A stretch of DNA of 64,000 nt from DASXTK01 sp050744325 (GCA_050744325.1 JBOGHK010000007.1:1-64000); one strand, 5' to 3'. Counted from the stretch's first letter, positions 24,267 to 33,200 are shown. Numbers and translations are program-made. The notes: generated by a model from the letters alone, not told the origin.

Positions 24267-25580
24267 ATGAGGCGACGGCTGTTCGCGATCACGTTGGCTA
24301 CCACCACGCTGGTGGTCGTCGCGTTCGCGGTGCCGCTGGCCGGGCTGGTCCGCTCCGTGGCGCGTGACCGTGCGATCAGCGGGGCCGAGCGTGACGTCGC
24401 AGCCCTCGCGCCGGCGCTGGCTCTGACCGAGGACCCCACGCTACTGGAGACCGCGATCGGGCGGACGTCGACCGGCGCCGACGGGCGGCTGACAGTCTGG
24501 ATGCCGGACGGTACCCAGCTCGGCGACCAGACCACCGGCGACCAGGACACTGTCGGGGTCACCAGGCAGCGGCAGGCAGCGTTCAGCCATGAGCGCGACG
24601 GCGGGCTCGACCTGTACTCCCCGGTCGTGACCGGCGCCGAGGACGTCTCGGTGATCCGGGCCCGCCTGCCCGACGAGCTGCTCGAGGACGGCGTGACCCG
24701 CGCGTGGGCCGCGCTCGCCGGGGTGGCCGTCGCGCTGGTCGCCGCGGCGGCGTTCTTGGCCGACCGCCTCGCCCGGTCGCTGACCCGCGACGCCACGGCG
24801 CTGGCCGGCACCGCCCAGACCTTGGCGGCTGGCGAGGGCGATGCCAGGGTCGAGCCCGGCGGTACGCCCGAGCTCGCCGAAGCCGCGCGGGCGCTGAACC
24901 TGCTGGCCGACCGCATCGACGTCCTGCGGTCCGCGGAGCGCGAGCGGGTCGCCGACCTCTCGCACCAGCTCCGCACCCCGCTCACGGCGCTCCGGCTCGA
25001 TGCCGAAGCGGTCGACGACCCTGACCTGATCGCCGACGTCGACCGCTTGGAGGCCGCGGTCACCGACCTCATCCACGCGGCGCGCCAGCCGCTCCACCGG
25101 ACCGGCAGTGTCGAGGCCGACCGGTGCGACCTGGTGGCCGCGGTCGAGGAGCGGGCCCGCTTCTGGGCGGCGCTCGCCGAGGACGACCAACGGCAGTGGC
25201 AACTCGACCTGCCGGCGCAGCGGCCGGTGGCGGTGCCGCTCGGCGCGGCGGACCTCGAGGCGGCGATCGACGCCCTGCTCGGCAACGTGTTCGCTCACAC
25301 CCCCGACGGCACCGGCTACGCACTCAGCGTCACCGTCGACGGTGACACCGCCCGGCTGGGGGTCGACGACGCCGGCCACGGCATCGCCGAGCCCGATGCC
25401 GTGTCGGCCCGGGGACGGACGTCGGCCCGTTCGTCGGGCCTCGGCCTCGACATCGCCCGTCGGGCTGCCGAATCCGCGGGCGGGAAGCTGACGATCAGCC
25501 GGTCGAGCCTCGGCGGCGCCCGGATCGCCCTCGACCTCCCGACCCTCCCGTCCGGCGCTCTCGGCGACCCCGGCAGGTGA
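24267..25580 (+). CDS. Sensor histidine kinase
   Basis: 437 residues. Two transmembrane helices (about 8-30 and 150-172) flank an extracytoplasmic sensor of about 120 residues with no recognised fold. HAMP-like helices are followed by the dimerisation box DLSHQLRTPLTAL with phospho-acceptor His233 and an ATPase domain with N-box GNVFAHTPDG, DDAGHGI and G-box SSGLGLDIARR. It starts 4 bp after the response regulator and forms a standard pair with it. The N-box has His (GNVFAH) where most kinases have Asn-Ala, as in several actinobacterial kinases. It likely senses an envelope condition given the divergent wall genes. Confidence 0.92.
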   Translation: MRRRLFAITLATTTLVVVAFAVPLAGLVRSVARDRAISGAERDVAALAPALALTEDPTLLETAIGRTSTGADGRLTVWMPDGTQLGDQTTGDQDTVGVTRQRQAAFSHERDGGLDLYSPVVTGAEDVSVIRARLPDELLEDGVTRAWAALAGVAVALVAAAAFLADRLARSLTRDATALAGTAQTLAAGEGDARVEPGGTPELAEAARALNLLADRIDVLRSAERERVADLSHQLRTPLTALRLDAEAVDDPDLIADVDRLEAAVTDLIHAARQPLHRTGSVEADRCDLVAAVEERARFWAALAEDDQRQWQLDLPAQRPVAVPLGAADLEAAIDALLGNVFAHTPDGTGYALSVTVDGDTARLGVDDAGHGIAEPDAVSARGRTSARSSGLGLDIARRAAESAGGKLTISRSSLGGARIALDLPTLPSGALGDPGR

Positions 25581-25635
25581 TCGGCTGGCGTCGCGGTGGG
25601 CCGCGGCGAGACGCGACGCTCTAGGGTGGCCGGCG

Positions 25636-26808
25636 ATGGGCGGTCCGTTGAGTGGGGTACGGGTCCTCGACGTGACCCACCTGCTCGCGGGGTCATACTG
25701 CAGCCTCCTGTTGGCGGACATGGGTGCCGACGTCGTGAAGGTCGAGCGTCCCGGCGGTGACACCGGGCGGGGACCTCCGGGGGCCGACGGATTCGGCCCC
25801 GCCAACCGCAACAAGCGCAGCATCGTGGTGGACCTGCAGCACAACGAGGGTCGGGCGGTTGCCCAGCGGCTGGCCGACCGGGCCGACGTGCTCGTCGAGA
25901 ACTACCGCCCCGGGGTGCTCGACCGGCTCGGTCTGGGCTACGAGACGCTGTCCCAGCGCAACCCGACCCTGGTCTACTGCTCGATCTCCGGCTTCGGCGG
26001 CACCGGGCCCGACCGCGACCGGGGCGGCTTCGACCTGGTGGCTCAGGGGATCAGCGGCCTGATGAGCGTCACCGGCGAGCCCGACGGCCAGCCGGTCAAG
26101 GTCGGGGTGCCGATCGCCGACCTCAACGCCGGAACGTTCGGCGCGCTCGGCGTGGTGTCCGCGTACGTCGAGCGGCTGCGCAGCGGCCGGGGCCAGCGGG
26201 TCGACACCTCGCTGCTGGAGGGGGCGCTGGCTTACACGGTGTGGGAGTCGGCCAGCTTCTTCGCGTCCGGCGTCGCGCCTGGCGCGACCGGTTCCGCCCA
26301 CCGGCTCACCGCTCCCTACCAGGCCTTCCCGACCGCCGACGGCTGGATCAACATCGGCGCGGCCAACCAGGCCACATGGGAGAGACTGACTGCAGCCCTC
26401 GGCGCCGACGACCTGGGCGCCGACCCCCGATTCGCGACGCCCTTCCACCGCCTGCGGAACCGGGCCGAGCTCGCGGAGTTTTTGGCGCCGGTGCTCGCGA
26501 CGGCGACCACCGCCGTATGGCTCGACCGGCTCGCGGCGGCGGGCGTTCCCGCCGGGCCGATCTACGACCTTGCCCAGACGTGGGGCGATCCTCAGGTGCT
26601 GGCCCGGGGGATGCTGGTCGAAGCGCCGACGGTGCACGGAACCGGCCGGTTCATCGGTCCGCCGGTCAAGCTGTCGGCGACGCCCTGGGCCGTCGATCGC
26701 GGCGTACCGGCGCCGGGAGCGGACACCCGGGCGGTGCTAGTGGAGGCAGGCTTCGGCGACGACGAGGTCGACCGCCTGGCCGCGGCGCGTGTCGTGGTCG
26801 ACGCATGA
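25636..26808 (+). CDS. CaiB/BaiF family III CoA-transferase
   Basis: 390 residues. Moves CoA between acyl groups through an aspartyl-CoA intermediate. Family landmarks are the N-terminus SGVRVLDVTHLLAGSYCSLL, NRNKRSIVVDL and the catalytic Asp162 in PIADLNAG, at the position equivalent to Asp169 of formyl-CoA transferase. Its length is typical. ATG at 25636 begins MGGPLSGVRVLD as expected. It is followed at 131 bp by a crotonase and then an acyl-CoA ligase on the same strand, suggesting an acyl-CoA catabolic set. Substrate unknown. Confidence 0.92.
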   Translation: MGGPLSGVRVLDVTHLLAGSYCSLLLADMGADVVKVERPGGDTGRGPPGADGFGPANRNKRSIVVDLQHNEGRAVAQRLADRADVLVENYRPGVLDRLGLGYETLSQRNPTLVYCSISGFGGTGPDRDRGGFDLVAQGISGLMSVTGEPDGQPVKVGVPIADLNAGTFGALGVVSAYVERLRSGRGQRVDTSLLEGALAYTVWESASFFASGVAPGATGSAHRLTAPYQAFPTADGWINIGAANQATWERLTAALGADDLGADPRFATPFHRLRNRAELAEFLAPVLATATTAVWLDRLAAAGVPAGPIYDLAQTWGDPQVLARGMLVEAPTVHGTGRFIGPPVKLSATPWAVDRGVPAPGADTRAVLVEAGFGDDEVDRLAAARVVVDA

Positions 26809-26939
26809 GCCCTCCGTGCCGCAAACTCTGGCGTCAGCCCGGTTGCCGGCCAACCATGCCTGATATCGGACGTGTCGCCGAGCCGGGCGCCACGGCAGGC
26901 TCGCACGAGATCGTCCACCGACCGCCAGGGAGGACCATC

Positions 26940-27734
26940 GTGAACACCAGCGCCACCTCTACCAGCTCGGCAAGGGAGGTGCGGGTCGAGCGTCCGGACC
27001 CGCACTACGCGCTGATCACCCTGGACAACCCCCCACGCAACCAGCTTTCGTTCGCCGGCCGCACCGCTCTGGTGGAGGCCTTGGCCGAGCTGGACACCGA
27101 TCACGACATCCGCTGCCTGGTGGTGACCGGCACCGGTTCGGGCTTCACCGCCGGCAACGACCTGCGCCAGGACGTGGCGATGGGCGACGGTGACGTCGAC
27201 GACTTCCTCGGCGGCTTCGGCAGGGTCCTGCTCGGGCTGGAGCGGTTCCGGGCGCCGGTGATCGCCGCGATCAACGGCGCGACCGCCGGGGGCGGGCTCG
27301 AGTTCGCGCTGTGCTGCGACGTGCGGATCGCGTCGAGCGAGGCGGTGTTCATCGCCGCGGGCGTCAACGTCGGGCTGATCGCGAACTTCTACCGGTTGCC
27401 GCGAGTTGTCGGCGAGGGGCCAGCCAAAGACCTGCTGCTCACCGGGCGGCGCTGGAGCGCCGAGGAGGCACTGCGCTGGGGGCTGGTCACCGCTGTGCAT
27501 CCGCCGGACCAGTTGCTCGACGCCGCCCACGCGCTGGCCAACCGCATCGCCAGCCGGGCGCCGCTGTCGGTGGAGGCCACCAAGGACGCCGTCCACCGGG
27601 TGCGCCACGCCACCGCCGACGAGGCCCAGGCCCTGCAGGCCGAGCACTTCGCGAGGCTGTTCCGCACCGACGACCACGCCGAAGCCGTGGCTGCCTTCTT
27701 CGAGAAGCGGTCGCCGACGTTCCACCGCCGATGA
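26940..27734 (+). CDS. Enoyl-CoA hydratase/isomerase (crotonase) family protein
   Basis: 264 residues. Crotonase fold with oxyanion-hole segments GFTAGNDL and GATAGGGLEFAL. The first catalytic Glu (GLEFAL) is kept, but the position of the second hydratase Glu (usually PE in ...FGxPExxLG) is Ala/Gly in VFIAAGVNVGLIA. It may therefore be an isomerase, thioesterase or other crotonase rather than a hydratase. GTG at 26940 has a good Shine-Dalgarno (GGGAGG, 7 nt upstream). Its stop overlaps the ATG of the acyl-CoA ligase, so the two are co-translated. Confidence 0.87.
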   Translation: MNTSATSTSSAREVRVERPDPHYALITLDNPPRNQLSFAGRTALVEALAELDTDHDIRCLVVTGTGSGFTAGNDLRQDVAMGDGDVDDFLGGFGRVLLGLERFRAPVIAAINGATAGGGLEFALCCDVRIASSEAVFIAAGVNVGLIANFYRLPRVVGEGPAKDLLLTGRRWSAEEALRWGLVTAVHPPDQLLDAAHALANRIASRAPLSVEATKDAVHRVRHATADEAQALQAEHFARLFRTDDHAEAVAAFFEKRSPTFHRR

Positions 27735-29413
27735 GCCCCGACACGACCGAGGTACCGGGCGACGATGCCGAGACGGACCGCTCGCGCGCGGTGACAGCCG
27801 TCTCGTCGGATGCCGCGGGAAGAGGCGGCGCGGCGGGCGCACTCCTGGCCAGTGGCGAGGCGCTGCGGCCGTGGAGCGACCACCTGCCCGACGGCGTGGA
27901 CCCGCACACGCTCGACCTGGTGGCGGGGCGGTCCCTGCCGGCTGCCTGGCGGGCCTGCTGGGCGACGGATCCGGGCCGGGTCGTGATCCGTGGTGCGGCG
28001 GACGGCCAGGTTCTGACGGCGGCGGCGCTGGAGGAGCGCTCGGCCGTGGCGGCGGCCCGGTTCGCCGCTGCCGGAGTCGGTCCCGGCGACCGGGTGGCGG
28101 TGTCGGCCCCGGGTTCCGTGGACTTCGTGGTCGCCTACGTCGGCATCCAGCGCATCGGCGCGGTGGCCGTGCCACTGAACAGCGCCTACACCGAGCGCGA
28201 GGTGATCCAGGTCGTCGCCGACGCTCGACCAGTCGCAGCGATCACCGACGAGGCCCAGCTCGCCAGGTGGATCGAGGCTGCGGCTCCACCCGGATGCGCA
28301 CGGACACCACCGGACCTGAGCGGGCTGCCGACTGCCGGCACGGGCGGCGTCACCCTGGACGGTGCCGCGACCGGGGACCCCGCACTCCTCTGCTACACGT
28401 CGGGCACCACCGGTGTGCCCAAAGGCGTCCTGCTGAGCCACGGCAACCTGCTGGCCTCGGCCGAGGCCGTGTGTCTTGCCTGGCGATGGACACCCGACGA
28501 CGAGCTGATCCTCGCCCTACCTCTGTTCCACCTCCACGGCCTGGCGGTCGGGTTGCACGGCACGCTGGTGACCGGCGCCACCGCCCTGGTGTTCGACCGC
28601 TTCGACCCAGCTGCCGTGCTCACGGCGGCACGCGCCGGCAGCTCGATGTTCTTCGGCGTCCCCACCATGTGGCACCGGCTCGCCAGGCACCCTGCCGCCA
28701 CCGACCTGGGGCGCCTGCGGCTGGGGGTCTCCGGCTCGGCACCGCTTCCCGTCGACCTGCACGCCGCGATCGCCGCGCTCGCGGGCCGCCCACCGCTGGA
28801 GCGCTACGGCATGACCGAGACGGTCATGCTGGTGTCGAACCCCCACGACGGGGAGCGCCGCGCGGGGTCGGTGGGGTTCCCGCTGCCTGGCGTCGAGGTC
28901 CGTCTGGCCGAGGGTGGAGTGGCCGACGACGGCGGCGACGGTGCCCCAGGCGAGATCGAGGTCCGCGGCCCGAACGTGTTCGCCGGCTACTGGCAGCGGC
29001 CGGACGTGAACCAGGTGTCGTTCCGCGAGGGCTGGTTTCGCACCGGGGACCTGGGCGCCGTCGACCCCGACGGATACCTGCGCATCGTCGGTCGCGCCAA
29101 GGAGCTGATCATCTCCGGCGGGCTGAACATCCTCCCGCGGGAGGTCGAGGAGGTCCTGCGCAGCCATCCGGCGGTCGATGACGCGGCGGTCGTCGGCGCA
29201 CCCGACCCCGAGTGGGGCGAGCGGGTCTGTGCGTTCGTCGTGCCGGGTGACCCAGTGGCCGATTCCGAGCTCGCCGCCTGGTGCGCCGAGCGCCTCGCGC
29301 CCCACAAGCGCCCACGGCTGTGGCGCCGGGTCGACGAGATTCCCCACAACGCTCTCGGCAAGATCCAGCGAGACGTGCTGGTCAGCGCGCTCGCCGCCGA
29401 GGCCAGCACCTAG
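27731..29413 (+). CDS. AMP-forming acyl-CoA ligase, malonyl-CoA-synthetase-like
   Basis: 560 residues. ANL-superfamily motifs: P-loop YTSGTTGVPKG, A5 YGMTET, hinge GRAKELIISGG and the C-terminal catalytic Lys in LGKIQRD. The sequence style (LILALPLFHLHGLAVGLHGT) resembles MatB-type malonyl/methylmalonyl-CoA synthetases. The first 55 residues are a charged extension without domain similarity; ATG at 27731 is kept because it overlaps the upstream stop (ATGA). A strong hairpin follows the stop. It probably works with the upstream CoA-transferase and crotonase. Confidence 0.9.
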   Translation: MSPDTTEVPGDDAETDRSRAVTAVSSDAAGRGGAAGALLASGEALRPWSDHLPDGVDPHTLDLVAGRSLPAAWRACWATDPGRVVIRGAADGQVLTAAALEERSAVAAARFAAAGVGPGDRVAVSAPGSVDFVVAYVGIQRIGAVAVPLNSAYTEREVIQVVADARPVAAITDEAQLARWIEAAAPPGCARTPPDLSGLPTAGTGGVTLDGAATGDPALLCYTSGTTGVPKGVLLSHGNLLASAEAVCLAWRWTPDDELILALPLFHLHGLAVGLHGTLVTGATALVFDRFDPAAVLTAARAGSSMFFGVPTMWHRLARHPAATDLGRLRLGVSGSAPLPVDLHAAIAALAGRPPLERYGMTETVMLVSNPHDGERRAGSVGFPLPGVEVRLAEGGVADDGGDGAPGEIEVRGPNVFAGYWQRPDVNQVSFREGWFRTGDLGAVDPDGYLRIVGRAKELIISGGLNILPREVEEVLRSHPAVDDAAVVGAPDPEWGERVCAFVVPGDPVADSELAAWCAERLAPHKRPRLWRRVDEIPHNALGKIQRDVLVSALAAEAST

Positions 29414-29430
29414 TGTCCTTTTAGGGTCCT

Positions 29431-29456
29431 CCCGGCGTGCGGCGCAATGCGCCGGG
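29431..29456 (+). terminator. Hairpin after the acyl-CoA ligase
   Basis: Arms CCCGGCG (29431-29437) and CGCCGGG (29450-29456) with a 12-nt loop, 17 bp past the ligase stop. It ends the 25636-29413 unit. Confidence 0.6.
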
Positions 29457-29467
29457 CGCTCGTCCTG

Positions 29468-29570
29468 TGCCGAGGCAATGCTGGTCGCGAGAGGCACTGC
29501 GAGGCGATGGTGGTCGGAGACCGACCCCAATGACCTCGAAGCAGTCGCCGCGACCGCTATTGCCTCGGCA
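29468..29570. repeat. 103-bp imperfect palindrome in an intergenic gap
   Basis: The 22-base ends 29468-29489 and 29549-29570 are complementary except near the middle of the arm (GCT against AGC), and the symmetry continues inwards around a centre at 29519. Inner pairs are ACTGC/GCAGT, GAGG/CCTC and GGTCGG/CCGACC with an AGA loop. No coding bias is seen here. As RNA it would be one long hairpin; as DNA it resembles a MITE or REP-type element. No target duplication or second copy was found in the window. Confidence 0.6.
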
Positions 29571-29682
29571 GGACTGGCCCCGCCATCGGCGATCGCCGCG
29601 CGGCCACCGGGCTGGCCGCTGAAAGCGCAGGCAAGGGGCGGCGGGCGCGGTGATGCCGCCGACTGTCGGTAGGGTGCCGGCC

Positions 29683-30162
29683 GTGAGTGACGGCACCCCC
29701 GACGGGCCTCCGACGCTCTACGACTGGGCGGGTGGTCGCGAGGCGCTGCGACGCCTGATGGACGCCTTCTACGACCGGGTGGAACGCGACGAACTGCTGT
29801 CGCCGGTGTTCCCGGGCGGTGTCAGCGAGGAGCACCGCGACCACGTGACCAGCTGGTGGTCCGAGGTCTTCGGCGGGCCGACCCGCTACAGCGACAGCCT
29901 CGGCGGATACCAGCAGATGGTGGCCAAGCACCGCGACCTGGGCATCACTGCCGAACAGCGTCACCGGTTCGCGTCGCTGATGAGCCAGGCCGCCGACGAC
30001 TCAGGCCTGCCCGACGACCCCGAGTTCCGCTCGGCGCTGGTTGCCTACCTCGAATGGGGCACGCAGATCGCGCTGGCCAACTCGCAGCCCGGGGCCGAAG
30101 TGGTCCCTGACGCGCCAGTGCCACGCTGGGGATGGGGCGAGGCGCGGCCCTACCAGCCGTGA
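29683..30162 (+). CDS. Truncated haemoglobin, group II (TrHbO) type
   Basis: 159 residues. 2-over-2 globin of the TrHbO type, which binds O2 or reacts with NO and peroxide at heme. Features are the B-helix region LYDWAGGREALRRLMDAFYD, the CD region SPVFPGG, and SWWSEVFGGP (G-helix Trp region) before the proximal His in MVAKHRDLGITAEQR. The usual HAPFxIxxxxRxxW pattern is partly changed (HRDLGI, Phe for Trp). GTG at 29683 gives the expected short N-terminus. The stop overlaps the GTG of the next gene. Confidence 0.85.
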   Translation: MSDGTPDGPPTLYDWAGGREALRRLMDAFYDRVERDELLSPVFPGGVSEEHRDHVTSWWSEVFGGPTRYSDSLGGYQQMVAKHRDLGITAEQRHRFASLMSQAADDSGLPDDPEFRSALVAYLEWGTQIALANSQPGAEVVPDAPVPRWGWGEARPYQP

Positions 30163-31094
30163 GCCCGTCAGACGGCGCTCTCGGCCGAGAGCGCGCCGAC
30201 GTCCCGGCGCCGTCCGGGGTGTCGACATCGCCGGCGATCCGCGTCACCGACGACGGGGCCGTCCGGCGCCTGGTGCTGAGCCGGCCCGACCAGCTCAATA
30301 CGATCACCCCCCGGCTGCGCGACGACCTCGACGCCGGCCTCGATGCGGCGGACCGCGACCCGAACGTCAAGGTGGTGCTGCTGAGCGCCGAGGGCAGGGC
30401 CTTCTGCGCCGGCTTCGGCCTCGACTGGTCGACCACCGGCCAGGCCGCGGCCGACGATGCCGAGGGTGTCGACGGCCGGGTGTGGGACACGGTGGCCGAT
30501 GTCCAGATGATCGGCCGGTTCGGCAACACGTTCGCCAAGCTCCACTCGATCAGCAAGCCGACGATCGCCGCCGTCCAGGGGTGGTGCATCGCCGGCGGCA
30601 CCGACATGGTGCTCAACGCCGACCTCATCGTCGCCGGCGAGGGCGCCCGCTTCGGCTATCCACCCGCGAGGGTCTGGGGCGTCCCCGAAGCGCCGTGGGT
30701 GTGGGTCGCCCGGCTCGGCCTCGAACGGTCCAAGCGCTACCTGTTCACCGGCGACGAGCTGTCGGCCGCCGAGGCCGCGGCCGCCGGCATGATCCTCGAG
30801 TGCGTGCCCGACGGCGAGCTCGAGGCCCGGGCCACCGCTCTGGCGCAGCGGATCGCACTGCTGCCGTTGAACCAGCTCCAGATGATGAAGTGGATGCTCA
30901 ACGACGTCGCCCGGCACCAGTACCAGCCGGACACCAGCCGGCTCCTCGGTTTGATCTTCGACGGCGTCGCCCGCCACACCCAGGAGGGACGTGACTTCGT
31001 GGCCCGCGCCGCCGACGTCGGCTGGCGTGAGGCGATCCGCGAGCGCGACCGGCCGTTCCAGGACTACGGCGAGCGGCCACACCACCGTGACTGA
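30159..31094 (+). CDS. Crotonase-family protein (enoyl-CoA hydratase-like, altered active site)
   Basis: 311 residues. Crotonase core with AFCAGFGLDWS (first oxyanion loop) and GWCIAGGTDMVLNADL (second loop). The two hydratase glutamates are not both in place: Asp occupies the first position (GGTDMVL), and the second region reads RVWGVPEAPWVWVARLG. This resembles a distinct clade of actinobacterial crotonases, so hydratase activity is uncertain. GTG at 30159 overlaps the globin stop, and the stop lies 8 bp inside the next gene. Confidence 0.85.
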   Translation: MSPSDGALGRERADVPAPSGVSTSPAIRVTDDGAVRRLVLSRPDQLNTITPRLRDDLDAGLDAADRDPNVKVVLLSAEGRAFCAGFGLDWSTTGQAAADDAEGVDGRVWDTVADVQMIGRFGNTFAKLHSISKPTIAAVQGWCIAGGTDMVLNADLIVAGEGARFGYPPARVWGVPEAPWVWVARLGLERSKRYLFTGDELSAAEAAAAGMILECVPDGELEARATALAQRIALLPLNQLQMMKWMLNDVARHQYQPDTSRLLGLIFDGVARHTQEGRDFVARAADVGWREAIRERDRPFQDYGERPHHRD

Positions 31095-32097
31095 CCGGGA
31101 CGGAGAGGTGCTGTTCCGATCCGGGCACGATGGGAGCGGGGACGCGGACGATCCGGTCATCGCCGAAGTGACACGCGACGGGTTCGTGGAGAGCACCCAT
31201 CGAGGCCGGGTGGTGGCTCTCGACGCCGCGGGCGAGGTGGCTCTGGCCGTCGGCCGGGTCGATCTGCCCGTGCTGCTCCGCAGCTGCGCCAAACCCCTGC
31301 AGGCCGTCGGGATGGTGCGGTCCGGGCTCGACCTCGACGCTCCTCACCTGGCGATCGCCGCCGCCAGCCACGACGGGACGGCGATGCACACGCAACTGGT
31401 CCGCGAGGTGCTCGCCACCGCGGGGTTGGACGAGACCGTGCTCGACAACACGCCGGCGCTGCCGCTGAACCGGCGCGCTGCAGCCGAACAGCTGGTGGCC
31501 CGCGGCCCGGACCGGCTGGGCCAGAACTGTTCGGGCAAGCACGCGGCCATGCTGGCCACGTGCGTTGCGAACGGCTGGCCGCTCGACAGCTACCTCGACC
31601 ACGAGCATCCCCTGCAGCAGGCGCTGATGGAGACCCTGGAGGACCTCGCCGGTGAGCCGGTCGCCCACGTCGCGACCGATGGCTGCGGCGCGCCGATCGG
31701 CGCAGTGTCGCTGACCGGCCTGGCGCGGTCCTTCGCCCGCCTGGCGGCCGCCGATCCCGCGAGCCCCGAGGGCCGGGTGGCCGCGGCGATCCGAGCCCAC
31801 CCGGTGATCGTCGGCGGTGAGGAGCGCGACGTGACCCGCCTGCTGCGTGCCGTACCAGGGTTGGTGAGCAAGGACGGAGCGGAGGGATGCGACACCGCCG
31901 CGCTCGCCGACGGTCGGGCCGTCGCCCTCAAGATCGCCGACGGCGCGCAGCGGGCGCGGCCGCCGGTGATGGTCGCCGCCCTGCGATGGCTTGGGGTCGG
32001 TTCCGGCGACCTGGACGCCCTCGCCGAGGTTCCGATCCTCGGCCACGGTCGCCCGGTCGGCGCCGTCCGCGCCCGCCTCGAACAGCGACGGCCGTAA
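31087..32097 (+). CDS. Asparaginase II-family (thermolabile-type) amidohydrolase
   Basis: 336 residues. Belongs to the asparaginase-II family represented in Rhizobium etli and Streptomyces, unrelated to classical bacterial type I/II enzymes. Key blocks are SCAKPLQAVG, AAASHDGTAMHTQ, GQNCSGKHAAML and VATDGCGAPIG, which carry the Ser/Lys/Cys residues expected in the active site. No signal peptide. GTG at 31087 overlaps the previous gene by 8 bp. It would release ammonia from asparagine or a related amide, and is the last gene of the run before a weak hairpin. Confidence 0.88.
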   Translation: MTDRDGEVLFRSGHDGSGDADDPVIAEVTRDGFVESTHRGRVVALDAAGEVALAVGRVDLPVLLRSCAKPLQAVGMVRSGLDLDAPHLAIAAASHDGTAMHTQLVREVLATAGLDETVLDNTPALPLNRRAAAEQLVARGPDRLGQNCSGKHAAMLATCVANGWPLDSYLDHEHPLQQALMETLEDLAGEPVAHVATDGCGAPIGAVSLTGLARSFARLAAADPASPEGRVAAAIRAHPVIVGGEERDVTRLLRAVPGLVSKDGAEGCDTAALADGRAVALKIADGAQRARPPVMVAALRWLGVGSGDLDALAEVPILGHGRPVGAVRARLEQRRP

Positions 32098-32102
32098 CAC
32101 CC

Positions 32103-32121
32103 TGTGCCGTCCGGTGGCACA
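32103..32121 (+). terminator. Short hairpin after the asparaginase gene
   Basis: TGTGCC (32103-32108) pairs with GGCACA (32116-32121) across a 7-nt loop, directly past the stop. It is weak by arm length. The rest of the 221-bp gap up to 32318 shows no clear motif. Confidence 0.35.
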
Positions 32122-32318
32122 ACATCTCTGCCTCCACCAGGGCAGATCGAGGGTCCTTGCTTCGTGCGTGCTGTAGTGGCAGGATCTCTCGCCGTGCTGG
32201 GGCCAACGGGGTCCGGTCGTCGGAGTGGGGCGGCCTTCCTAGCGTCAACCTCGGTCGCATAACTCGTCAACGAAGATGAGCCGGGCTGGGGAGCCCTGGC
32301 AGGAGGGGAGAGGCAGGC

Positions 32319-33122
32319 ATGAATCATTACGTCCCGAGTGGACGTCGCGCGCTCGCAGGCATCGGCATGATGCTCGTCGGGGCTGTCGTCGGCGTCGTCG
32401 GGCTTACCGCTCCGGCGGGTGCCCACGAGTCGAAGGACGAACCCGACGAAGTCCCCGACGGGAAGAGCTGCCCGGAGCTCCTCGGCTCGGACGAGGAATG
32501 GAGCGAGTTCGTCATCGAGGACGTCTCGGCCGAAACCTTCACCCAGTCGTACACGATGGATGATCGGGGCACCGAGACCACCGACGACGATGCCACTGTG
32601 ACCATCACGGTCGAGAGCGGAAAGAAGCTCAACTGGGCGGCCACCGTCGCCATCGACGCTGTCTACGTCCAGGGCCGCGACACGAACCGCCCAGAGAACT
32701 CGTACTTCTTCGACTACACCGGCCTCACCGAAGAAGTCACCGAGGACGAGGACCTCCGCACTCCGCCGTACTCGCAGCTCGAGAAGAACAAGATCAAGTC
32801 GATCACGTTCTGTTGGGCCGACGAGACCACGCCGCCGACGACCGAAGGCCCCACCACGACCGAGGGCCCGACGACCACCGAAGGCCCCACGACCACCGAA
32901 GGCCCCACCACGACCGAGGGCCCGACGACCACCGAGGGCCCCACCACGTCGGTCGCGCCCACCTCGACGTCCACGCCGCCCAGCACCGCGCCCGACGGCG
33001 ACCTTCCCCAGACCGGTAGCAACACCGGGCTGCTCGTCGCTCTCGGAGCCGGTCTGCTCACCGCCGGCGGCATCCTCGTCGCCACCACCCGGCAGCTCTG
33101 GCGCCGCCACGAAGCCGCCTGA
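32319..33122 (+). CDS. LPXTG cell-wall-anchored protein with TTTEGP repeats
   Basis: 267 residues. Signal peptide (about 1-35, ending PAGAH), a globular region (about 40-165) without recognised family, a Thr-rich stalk built from six TTTEGP-type hexapeptides (about 170-210), and a sorting signal LPQTG at 229-233 with a hydrophobic helix and RRHEAA tail. A sortase should cleave between Thr and Gly and attach it to peptidoglycan. No sortase gene is in the window. GGGGAGAGG precedes the ATG. The downstream gene is convergent across a strong hairpin. Confidence 0.88.
   Translation: MNHYVPSGRRALAGIGMMLVGAVVGVVGLTAPAGAHESKDEPDEVPDGKSCPELLGSDEEWSEFVIEDVSAETFTQSYTMDDRGTETTDDDATVTITVESGKKLNWAATVAIDAVYVQGRDTNRPENSYFFDYTGLTEEVTEDEDLRTPPYSQLEKNKIKSITFCWADETTPPTTEGPTTTEGPTTTEGPTTTEGPTTTEGPTTTEGPTTSVAPTSTSTPPSTAPDGDLPQTGSNTGLLVALGAGLLTAGGILVATTRQLWRRHEAA
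32838..32948 (+). repeat. 18-bp tandem repeats encoding TTTEGP
   Basis: Six units of 18 bp, differing mainly at third codon positions, which encode the Thr/Glu/Gly/Pro stalk. Synonymous drift suggests the repeat is old and selected at protein level. Confidence 0.85.
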
Positions 33123-33148
33123 TCGGTAGGCATCCGTAGACGACAGCA

Positions 33149-33199
33149 CGTTCCGGCGCTGCCCTGGCTCGATGCCCGGGCGGGCGCAGCGCCGGAACG
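33149..33199. terminator. Bidirectional terminator between convergent genes
   Basis: Perfect 14-bp arms CGTTCCGGCGCTGC (33149-33162) and GCAGCGCCGGAACG (33186-33199) around a 23-nt GC-rich loop. It fills the 78-bp gap between the LPXTG gene and the HdeD-like gene and can serve both strands. Confidence 0.75.
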
Positions 33200-33200
33200 G

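Noticed and set aside
32838..32948. CRISPR-like or satellite array
   Set aside because: The repeats are in frame, encode TTTEGP and have no unique spacers; they are a protein stalk.
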